In this document: positions 7,372 through 13,647 of the stretch, one piece after another
Position numbering within the stretch: the first letter of the stretch is position 1
Layout of the letters: each line of letters opens with the position of its first letter
Made by a program: the position numbers and the translations under genes
DNA from: Thermoplasmatota archaeon
GTDB taxonomy: Archaea; Thermoplasmatota; E2; DHVEG-1
Length of the DNA: 22,054 bases
NCBI GenBank assembly: GCA_016930995.1
Contig: JAFGFQ010000079.1
Span: 1-22,054, forward strand
Direction of reading: 5' to 3'
The notes under the pieces: generated by a model
The model's database searches: none
Seen by the model: only the letters and a program-made list of their open reading frames with translations
What the model was told of the DNA's origin: nothing

Positions 7372-8286
7372 ATGATTTTGAAAAAACAAGTCAGGAGTAT
7401 AGCAGTTGGGTTCTTGATTCTGTTCACCGCTTTTATCGGCATGCAGACTTCGGTCTGTGCATCTGGTGAACCCCCCGTCGCTCACGCAGGTGGTCCCTAC
7501 GAAGGGTATGAATGTAATTCGTTCTTGTTTAATGCAGAAAATTCCTATGACCCTGAAGGAACACCACTTGAATACCGGTGGAATTTCAATGGAGCTTGGA
7601 CAGAATGGTCATCTTTGCCCTATGCGGAATACAGGTGGTTAGATGATTTCTCTGGCTCAGTTATGTTAGAGGTTACCGATGGAGATCTTATTTCCAACGA
7701 TTCTGTTGAAGTTCTTGTGATGAATGTCGCACCATTTATCCTTTCTATCGACGTACCAAGCGATACGCTGTACGCCACTATGGAGACAAGCATTACTGTT
7801 CATTGTTTTGACGGAGACTTGCGAGAAGGATTACCTTCACTTGATACATGCACCGCAGTATTCTCATGGGGAGATGGTAGTTCAACATCGTATTATGTAG
7901 AAGCCGGGTCTGACACCTCTGTTGGTTCACATAGCTATACAAACGCAGGAGAATATGAAATCACTGTGACTCTTATTGACGATGAAGGAGAATCAAGTCT
8001 CGCATCTCAACTTATTGTTGTAAATGAATCTGCAGTGTCTCTTGATACTCTCAAGGGAATTATTCTTGGTTTAGAAGTACCAAAAAGGTTAAAGAATAAT
8101 CTCTTATCAAAGCTGGATAACATTCCTCGGTTACTTCGGCAGAACAGGATTCATGTGGTTATCAATACATTGAAAGCCTTCATACATTTTGTTGAAGCGC
8201 AACGAGGTAAAAAACTCTCGAGAGCAGACGCTAAGGATCTGATTAGTACAGCTCGTTTACTCATTGTATCACTAAGAAATAGGTAA
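7372..8286 (+). CDS. Exported PKD-domain protein with C-terminal FIMAH-like helical domain
   Basis: A 304-residue protein. ATG 7372 is preferred over the upstream in-frame GTG because GGAGGT sits eight bases before it. The signal peptide runs to about VCASGE (residues 1-27). Two PKD-like domains follow: AHAGGPYEGYEC and YRWNFNGAWTEWSS in the first, CTAVFSWGDGSS and SHSYTNAGEYEITVTL in the second. The last 80 residues are helical and basic (LKGIILGLEVPKRLKNNLL, AFIHFVEAQRGKKL, DAKDLISTARLLI) and resemble the FIMAH domain found at C-termini of archaeal and other surface proteins. Function is probably adhesive or structural. It is a tandem paralogue of the preceding gene over the first half but carries a different tail. 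Confidence 0.9.
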   Translation: MILKKQVRSIAVGFLILFTAFIGMQTSVCASGEPPVAHAGGPYEGYECNSFLFNAENSYDPEGTPLEYRWNFNGAWTEWSSLPYAEYRWLDDFSGSVMLEVTDGDLISNDSVEVLVMNVAPFILSIDVPSDTLYATMETSITVHCFDGDLREGLPSLDTCTAVFSWGDGSSTSYYVEAGSDTSVGSHSYTNAGEYEITVTLIDDEGESSLASQLIVVNESAVSLDTLKGIILGLEVPKRLKNNLLSKLDNIPRLLRQNRIHVVINTLKAFIHFVEAQRGKKLSRADAKDLISTARLLIVSLRNR

Positions 8287-8393
8287 AAAGCCAACCATAT
8301 CTTTTATTTTTTTTATTGCCACCTATTCTAATTAATTATTTCATTTCCTTTTATAAGCAATAATACTAATAAGGCGTATACGGATATGGATAC

Positions 8394-8744
8394 ATGGCCA
8401 AAACATCATTAGGATTAGAAGAGAATTTAGAGGCTGTACTGTGCTACCTGTTTTTTTGGATCTCAGGATTGTTTTTTTATTTCGTAGAAGATAAAAATAA
8501 GTTCATCCGTTTCCATGCGATGCAATCAATTTTGGTGTTTCTCCCGTTGATGATCCTTGCGTGGATTTTTGGCGGGTTTTTTGGATTATTTTCCTATGGG
8601 GCAGGATTTTATTTCTTTGCTTGGATCAGTTGGTTATTCTGGGTTCTTGTATTTGTCGTCTGGCTTGTCCTTATGGTAAAAGCATATCAGATGGTACGAT
8701 TTAAACTCCCAATTGTGGGAGACATCGCAGAGAAAAATTCGTAA
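8394..8744 (+). CDS. DUF4870-like small membrane protein
   Basis: A 116-residue protein with three to four hydrophobic segments. The N-terminus GLEENLEAVLCYLFFWISG, then FVEDKNKFIRFHAMQS and a final VWLVLMVKAYQMV with the polar tail KLPIVGDIAEK, are the hallmarks of the DUF4870/Tic20-like family, whose biochemical role is unknown. A TATA-like TTTATAAG at 8350-8357 predicts a leader of about 14 bases. The gene converges on the lipoprotein gene at 8788. Confidence 0.85.
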   Translation: MAKTSLGLEENLEAVLCYLFFWISGLFFYFVEDKNKFIRFHAMQSILVFLPLMILAWIFGGFFGLFSYGAGFYFFAWISWLFWVLVFVVWLVLMVKAYQMVRFKLPIVGDIAEKNS

Positions 8745-8787
8745 CCAGAACAGTATTTTTTATAATCTTAGGATAAAGCGAGTACGA

Positions 8788-9429
8788 TTATTCAACAGCA
8801 AAGATGCTTTGGGGTATCTCTTCGAATGAATAATTACTATAGATATATTCCATGGTCACTGTGAATTCCTCATTACTGGTCGTATGTTCTGCTTTCAATG
8901 GGACTCCTTTTTCATTCCAGACCCATAAGGTAATGATGGTGTCATTGCCCATATGAACCGGTGTGTATTCAATGACGGTGGCTGTTTTCCCAAGGATGTC
9001 CTCTGTTCCTCGTATCGTGAGTGACTGGTTAGCAAGAAGGTCTTGAGAAATCTCAAGCAGGGACGGTTGAGGAATCATCACTTGACCGTCGTATACATAA
9101 CTTTGAAGTACCTCATCATAGCGATAGAAGCCTTCAGGTCGTTTGATGATAGTTATTGCAGTCGTGATATTCCCAGCGGTAGTGTTGCTTTGTTCTTTGA
9201 GATAGGGCAATTGCTGCCATATCCTGATCGTCGTAGTTTGTGTCACTGAATCAAGGATTTTCATCGAAATATCCAGGTCATAGGAGACAGATTCGATGAT
9301 AGTCGCTTTTTCAAGGATTATTTGGAGTGATTCTTGTGATGCTGGTTGATTTTGTTGGGTACAACCGCTCATAAGAAGCAATACGATTATCATTGCTAGT
9401 AACCCAAACACCTTTCTTTTTTTTCTCAT
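8788..9429 (-). CDS. LolA/LppX-like exported lipoprotein
   Basis: A 213-residue protein. The start MRKKRKVFG is chosen because GGAG lies seven bases upstream; longer in-frame starts lack a ribosome site. The lipobox LMSGC gives a lipid-anchored Cys23. The mature part alternates beta strands: VSYDLDISMKI, TTTIRIWQQLPYLKEQ, RPEGFYRYDEV, GKTATVIEYTP, ITLWVWNEKGVPLKAEHTT and FTVTMEYIYSNYSF. This pattern matches the outer-membrane-lipoprotein-sorting fold (LolA, RseB, LppX), which binds acyl chains in a half-barrel. Archaea lack a Lol pathway, so the ligand here is unknown. It probably sits on the outer membrane face. Confidence 0.8.
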   Translation of the reverse strand: MRKKRKVFGLLAMIIVLLLMSGCTQQNQPASQESLQIILEKATIIESVSYDLDISMKILDSVTQTTTIRIWQQLPYLKEQSNTTAGNITTAITIIKRPEGFYRYDEVLQSYVYDGQVMIPQPSLLEISQDLLANQSLTIRGTEDILGKTATVIEYTPVHMGNDTIITLWVWNEKGVPLKAEHTTSNEEFTVTMEYIYSNYSFEEIPQSIFAVE

Positions 9430-9653
9430 AGTGGCTCTCCTCAAGCTATTGATGAGCTGGTCTTTTAAAAATATTTCCAAATGATGATGGTTTTTCTTTA
9501 CTGTTCATTGTAAAGAGAGGCTGTTCTTGATCAGGTCTTGTTTTTTCACAAAAATCATGGTTTTTTTGTTATCTAAACCATAGGTTTAAATATTATTTAA
9601 TCTAATATATAATATTATATTATTAAAATAAGAAGAAACCATGAGATGACCCT

Positions 9654-9947
9654 ATGACCAATCAAGAAAGCGTCTCCATTAAAAAGGCAATCGACGACCT
9701 CCTCCAGACCCATATCTTCAAAGAACTCTCCAAAGAAAACGATCCTGAATTTACCAAACAACTTGCCCTTTGGCTTGTCCGCTACATCCTAGTGCTTGCA
9801 TCAATGAAAAGCTCATTTCAAATCAGTTTTGAAGAAGCCTTGTTAAACTTACATGGAGAACGCTACCGGAAAATCATAGAAATCACAGAAAAGACATTTC
9901 ATAACGACCAAGACCCTTCGGAAAACGAAAATTCCTACATCAGATAA
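9654..9947 (+). CDS. Small helical protein of unknown function
   Basis: A 97-residue soluble protein with no signal peptide. Predicted helices cover residues 6-30 (VSIKKAIDDLLQTHIFKEL), 31-52 (PEFTKQLALWLVRYILVLA) and 58-82, followed by an acidic, disordered tail. I recognise no family. The 173 bases upstream are extremely A+T-rich with several TATA candidates (for example TTTAAATATT near 9590) and a 14-base A+T palindrome. The gene stands alone and converges on the PRC-barrel gene. Regular codon use and a strong promoter-like region argue that it is real. Confidence 0.65.
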   Translation: MTNQESVSIKKAIDDLLQTHIFKELSKENDPEFTKQLALWLVRYILVLASMKSSFQISFEEALLNLHGERYRKIIEITEKTFHNDQDPSENENSYIR

Positions 9948-10003
9948 AAAAAAAAAGAGGATGGTAAGAGAAACAATACTCCTACCGCACCATGATGATG
10001 CTT

Positions 10004-10564
10004 TTAGTATTTGCGAGTTTTCTGCCAGTAATCTTTTAACTCGTGTAACGCCTGATCGAGGGTAATCGTGTTTTTCACAGTCGTTATGTGGTTCGGCTCA
10101 ATCGGGAACGTTGTGTTATATGGCAGATGCCAGGTCTCACAGATGTAGGGGTCTAGCAAAATACCAAGGTTGTTGATCTGCCCATTGCTTTCAACCCATG
10201 TGGTAAACGTCCCGACTCGAGAGTGGAACTTATCGTAGACTGGCATTTCGATTAGCTCATCGATTGGAAATGTGGTCGTTCCACAGGGGAGTGTTTTGTT
10301 CCAGTATCTGGTCAGATCATCCATGGTCTTTGTTAACGTCACTGTGTTACCAACGGTGCGGATATAATCATTGTAGACTGGTACAAGCTTATTTGCGCCT
10401 CTAAAATAGGTATTCCGCGCAAAGTCATTTAACTTTATCCCAAAAAAATACCCGGGATAATCATTGTTCCAGCTGTTCCATGTCTTATCTACCCATCCAA
10501 TAGCGTTTCCAGTTGCGTCAAATACTTCTTTTCCAATTAATTCATTGGAGTTCCATATTTTCAT
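10004..10564 (-). CDS. Double PRC-barrel domain protein
   Basis: A 186-residue cytosolic protein. ELIGKEVFDATGNAIGWVDK and, about 90 residues later, ELIEMPVYDKFHSRVGTFTTW both show the PRC-barrel opening. Each half ends alike: YIRTVGNTVTLTKTMDDLTRYW against HITTVKNTITLDQALHELKDYW, so the gene is an internal duplication. PRC-barrels occur in photosynthetic reaction centres, RimM and many archaeal small proteins; the role of this archaeal form is unknown. The ribosome site GAGGTG is five bases before the ATG and matches the canonical archaeal anti-Shine-Dalgarno. It stands alone between convergent and same-strand neighbours. Confidence 0.88.
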   Translation of the reverse strand: MKIWNSNELIGKEVFDATGNAIGWVDKTWNSWNNDYPGYFFGIKLNDFARNTYFRGANKLVPVYNDYIRTVGNTVTLTKTMDDLTRYWNKTLPCGTTTFPIDELIEMPVYDKFHSRVGTFTTWVESNGQINNLGILLDPYICETWHLPYNTTFPIEPNHITTVKNTITLDQALHELKDYWQKTRKY

Positions 10565-10705
10565 TTATACACCTCACTACAACTAGTTTATTTACTATCT
10601 CCTAGTGCTTTTTTTGATATCGATTCATTTAATTTAAATCTTTCTATGACAGAACAAAACTAAATGAGAAAAAATAACAAAAAAAGAAAAAAAAGATGGG
10701 TGATA

Positions 10706-11749
10706 CTACCCAAGCAGGAAGAAAAAGAGCAGAAACTTCGGCGTGTAGGTGATACTTGCTGTAACACCTTCATCACAGAGGACCGTGACCGTGATGCTTG
10801 GCTTGCCAAAACCAATAATCATGGTCTTTGCTGTTCCGGTTCCACCATCCGCCGTGATATCCCCAGCATTTACTATTGTACTCCCACCAGATGGCGACAG
10901 TATAAGACCCCCAGAAACAGCAAATGTCACATCACAATTCGTCGCATCAGCAGCACCAGTGTTTGTGATAGTCGCTGTGACCCCAAGACCTCCTTTTACA
11001 GATATGGAAAGCTCAGGTTTTTGCGTCTCACCAAGAGAAACCGTATAAATATATTCAGTCCAATTCACCGGTGGCTCGACATAGGGACTCTCTGTGATGA
11101 TCTTAAAGTCCGCTGGATCATTCCCTGCTACTGAAACACCGACTTGGAATCTATCAGGTTCATATTCGCTAGAACCGGTTTTTGCCCAAAATGAAATATT
11201 AATCATACCCGGTTCAACTTCACTGATAGCGAAATCATCAATGCCTAACCAAAACGAATCATGATTCACACAATGAATGGACACATAGAAGTCAAAATCC
11301 CCGGAGGTTAATTGCGGTGTAATCAACCAATCATCATTCAGAATTTCAGTTGACACAGCATCGAAACACGCTGCATATTTTTCCCCGGAATGAGCAGAAT
11401 CCTCAGTAAGTTCAGGGTCGGTCATCGTTGGATTAAAAATAATATACGCTCCTGTATAATACTCATTTAGGAATTCTATTTCCTCAAAACCCCATGTCGG
11501 TTCTCCATCCCCGTCCAACTGGGTCCATGGTGGGAAACTCAGGACAAAATCATCATAGCTTTCAAAATCGTCTTCGAAGAGAGCTGCGGTTGCAGGCAAT
11601 GCTTCTCCAAAGTTGCTGTCATATTTGGTTTGAGTGTTCGTTTTCATTATCCCAGTTGTTTTTGTTGTTGCTGATACCGGCAATACAAACGCTAGAGTTA
11701 TTGCTAGAACAAGAGCTGCCTTTCCAAGATATATTATATTGTTCTTCAT
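10706..11749 (-). CDS. Exported choice-of-anchor-J protein with KGGLG-type C-terminal module
   Basis: A 347-residue protein with a signal peptide (about 1-28, ending VSATTK). Residues about 58-244 form a choice-of-anchor-J/cleaved-adhesin-like beta domain: DDFESYDDFVLSFPPWTQLD, YIIFNPTMTDPELT, HSGEKYAACFDAV and NDDWLITPQL are diagnostic. The expected order of the remaining strands is altered (see findings): the normally last block, YVSIHCVNHDSFWLGIDDF, comes before ISFWAKTGSSEYEPDRFQVG. Residues about 245-347 form a beta module starting KPELSISVKGGLGVTATIT and ending KFLLFFFLLG; a related module ends the PQQ-propeller protein. A weak AGGGG ribosome site precedes ATG 11749. It is probably a surface-attached binding or structural protein. 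Confidence 0.85.
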   Translation of the reverse strand: MKNNIIYLGKAALVLAITLAFVLPVSATTKTTGIMKTNTQTKYDSNFGEALPATAALFEDDFESYDDFVLSFPPWTQLDGDGEPTWGFEEIEFLNEYYTGAYIIFNPTMTDPELTEDSAHSGEKYAACFDAVSTEILNDDWLITPQLTSGDFDFYVSIHCVNHDSFWLGIDDFAISEVEPGMINISFWAKTGSSEYEPDRFQVGVSVAGNDPADFKIITESPYVEPPVNWTEYIYTVSLGETQKPELSISVKGGLGVTATITNTGAADATNCDVTFAVSGGLILSPSGGSTIVNAGDITADGGTGTAKTMIIGFGKPSITVTVLCDEGVTASITYTPKFLLFFFLLG

Positions 11750-11924
11750 ACGTTTATTCCCCTAATATAATTAAAACCTCATGAATTTAAAATAGTATTT
11801 AAAAAAAATTTGTACAAAAAGAATAATTTCCCTTTATTTCCTTTCAATATGGAGGAAAAAATTATTTAAATTGATGTGTCTGTAATAAGGAAGATCTTCC
11901 ATTGCTGTTATAATGAAAATATCC

Positions 11925-12383
11925 TTATAAAACAATAAAGAGAAAATCCTTATAATAGATTTCCCGAGGTTCCAGGAGCAAGGAAATCCTTTTTGTGTGC
12001 AACCAATCCCCAGGAGGAATGCTGACCTTGATAAAATATTTCTTCATTCTGATGAGGTTCGTATGCACCTTAAAAAGGCAATCACCGGATTCATCGGTCT
12101 GACCGCTATAGGAATAGAAAAAACCTTTCACCGTGATATTTGCCCCGGCATACGGGCGAATACCAATACCAGGAGTATAGGTAAGCACCTGGAAAAGAAG
12201 ATAGCCCGTAAAGAGAGGAGAATCAAGGCTTTCTTGTTCACCCTGGATTTGCATAGAAGTGACAGCATCTTGTACAAACCCTTGTTCTGTGCTTGTACTT
12301 ATTGCTGATATACTTGGTAAAACTAACAGCCCCGTTACTGCAATATAACAAAAAAATATTATTTTTTTCTTCATAACCATCAT
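11925..12383 (-). CDS. Small exported protein with carboxypeptidase-regulatory-like fold
   Basis: A 152-residue protein. The signal peptide MMVMKKKIIFFCYIAVTG runs to about SISAIS. The mature part contains YAGANITVKGFFYSYSGQTD, ESGDCLFKVHTN and KKYFIKVSIPPGDW, the pattern of a single CarboxypepD-regulatory/transthyretin-like beta sandwich (G-A-x-I-x-V, then T-D-x-x-G, then Y-x-I-K-V). Such domains occur in surface and export proteins. The start ATG 12383 is about 26-30 bases from the TATA box TTTTATATAAG at about 12405-12415, so the transcript is probably leaderless. The family assignment is tentative; export is well supported. Confidence 0.72.
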   Translation of the reverse strand: MMVMKKKIIFFCYIAVTGLLVLPSISAISTSTEQGFVQDAVTSMQIQGEQESLDSPLFTGYLLFQVLTYTPGIGIRPYAGANITVKGFFYSYSGQTDESGDCLFKVHTNLIRMKKYFIKVSIPPGDWLHTKRISLLLEPREIYYKDFLFIVL

Positions 12384-12404
12384 CTACTCAGTACAATTAT
12401 AATA

Positions 12405-12416
12405 CTAACTTATATA
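12405..12416 (-). promoter_or_regulatory. TATA box of the 152-residue exported protein gene
   Basis: On the minus strand the sequence reads TTTTTATATAAG, centred about 27 bases before ATG 12383, which indicates a leaderless transcript. A separate TATA-like ATATATTTAAG at about 12439-12449 serves the divergent DUF996 gene. Confidence 0.55.
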
Positions 12417-12501
12417 AAAAACCTCCCCTTACAGAGCGATATATTTAAGTCAATAAAACTGTTTCTGAATACATAGCATCTTTAGAGGAGAGAAAAAAAC
12501 A

Positions 12502-13107
12502 ATGTCAAAAATAGGTCAAGCAAAAGTATTAGGCGGAGTCGGAGCACTCTTATCGCTCCTCATCATCGTCCCGACGGTAGGCTTCCTCCTGGGTCTTGTC
12601 GGACTGATATTAATTTTCATCGCTGTCAAATACATCGCTGATGAAACAAAGAACCATAGCATCTTCCAAAACTACCTACTTAATTTTATCCTATCAGTGG
12701 TCGCTTTGGGTGCGGTTATCGGAATTATGATAATGTCGTTTGGTCTAGCTGGAGGGGTCTCTTGGGCAACGAGTTTACAACAAGAAAACATCACGGATTT
12801 AAACACGTTCTGGACATCATTTAGTACCGTTATCGGAGGATGTCTGGTAGCTCTTATCGTCGCATGGGTGCTACTTATTTTAAGTGCCCTTTATTTGAAA
12901 AAAAGCTATGATAAAATAGCGGAGCATACAAAAGTAGATCTCTTTAAAACAACAGGTCTTGTCTATTTTATTGGAGCTGCGACTCTTATCATCATCATAG
13001 GACTATTTATCATAATCGTGGCAAAAATACTTGAAATAGTCTCTTACTTCTCCCTCCCAGAAAACCTCCCACAATCAACAGAGGTACCGAAAACCGATAC
13101 TGTGTAA
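12502..13107 (+). CDS. DUF996 family membrane protein
   Basis: A 201-residue integral membrane protein with five to six helices. The opening QAKVLGGVGALLSLLI, VGFLLGLVGLILIFIAVKYI and then ADETKNHSIFQNYL are characteristic of the archaeal DUF996 family, whose function is unknown. A helix pair follows around a polar loop (TSLQQENITDLNTF), then a second set ending in LFIIIVAKILEIVSYFSLP. AGAGGAGA lies about 9-16 bases before the ATG. The gene is divergent from the small exported protein gene and is followed by a hairpin plus T-run terminator. Confidence 0.88.
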   Translation: MSKIGQAKVLGGVGALLSLLIIVPTVGFLLGLVGLILIFIAVKYIADETKNHSIFQNYLLNFILSVVALGAVIGIMIMSFGLAGGVSWATSLQQENITDLNTFWTSFSTVIGGCLVALIVAWVLLILSALYLKKSYDKIAEHTKVDLFKTTGLVYFIGAATLIIIIGLFIIIVAKILEIVSYFSLPENLPQSTEVPKTDTV

Positions 13108-13112
13108 CTTAC

Positions 13113-13142
13113 CTGGGCTTTTTTGCCCAGCATCTTTTTTTT
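13113..13142 (+). terminator. Hairpin and T-run terminator after the DUF996 gene
   Basis: CTGGGC (13113-13118) and GCCCAG (13125-13130) form a perfect six-pair stem with a TTTTTT loop, followed by CATC and a run of nine T. It begins five bases after the stop codon. A factor-independent bacterial-style arrangement is less usual in archaea, but the T-run alone would act in them. Confidence 0.7.
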
Positions 13143-13471
13143 AGAAGATAAGAAATAATTCGGTAGACAATTACGAAGAAGATATGCTCTGTTTTCCCAT
13201 TCTCTCAGAATTAATTCCTACTAAAAACCGGTATCGTGAGAGGGAGGGGGAAAAAGAATGAACATGACAATCTTTTCCGCGCTCTCTTCACTCCTTCTCA
13301 TCCGTGGCAAGGGAGGAAAGGAAAATGCAAAGACAATATAAAATGGAGTGGCAACACCTTTCCTCCATCTTCCAAAAAAATAAAATCCTCAGCTTCTATT
13401 AATAATTTACGATATATTATTGTAACATTTGTTATACATATTTTAAATCATCTTAACAGATAATATTACAT
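13143..13471. other. Gene-poor spacer containing a 10-bp inverted repeat
   Basis: I find no convincing protein gene here. GGAGGAAAGG (13312-13321) and CCTTTCCTCC (13357-13366) form a perfect ten-pair inverted repeat around a 35-base loop, and GTGGCAA occurs just before the first arm (13304-13310) and inside the loop (13348-13354). The segment could encode a structured RNA or be a decayed region. A 75-codon frame at 13236-13463 is basic, low in complexity, and not supported by a ribosome site. Confidence 0.35.
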
Positions 13472-13600
13472 ATGTCACAAATGGATACCTCAACAAGAGG
13501 ACTTCATCAGTCTGTAGATTACAAATATCCCATGAAAATCATTTTCAACCAAGAAATACTCCTATATACCTTCTTTCATTCCGAAAAAACCTTTTATTAA
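13472..13600 (+). CDS. Possible 42-aa leaderless small protein
   Basis: A short frame starts MSQMDTSTRGLHQSVDYKYP and ends FFHSEKTFY. It has no ribosome site, but a TATA-like TTTTAAAT (13441-13448) is centred about 27 bases before the ATG, the spacing used by leaderless genes elsewhere in this window. No domain is recognised. It lies in an otherwise empty spacer and converges on the PQQ-propeller gene. A frame of this size can arise by chance, so this is a weak call. Confidence 0.2.
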   Translation: MSQMDTSTRGLHQSVDYKYPMKIIFNQEILLYTFFHSEKTFY

Positions 13601-13647
13601 ATAAAAAAACAATGAGGGACTCAACGAAACAGCTAATGAATCAAGAA

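Noticed and set aside
9599..9625. A+T palindrome (ATATAATATTATAT) before the 97-residue protein gene
   Set aside because: Expected by chance in such A+T-rich promoter DNA; no second copy seen, unlike the TTAACnATTGTTAA element.
10664..11134. 156-codon plus-strand frame opposite the choice-of-anchor-J gene
   Set aside because: The minus-strand frame has a signal peptide and recognisable domains; this frame is its antisense shadow rich in Arg and Thr.
13236..13463. 75-codon plus-strand frame in the 13 kb spacer
   Set aside because: No ribosome site or domain, and the composition follows the underlying purine-rich and A+T-rich sequence.
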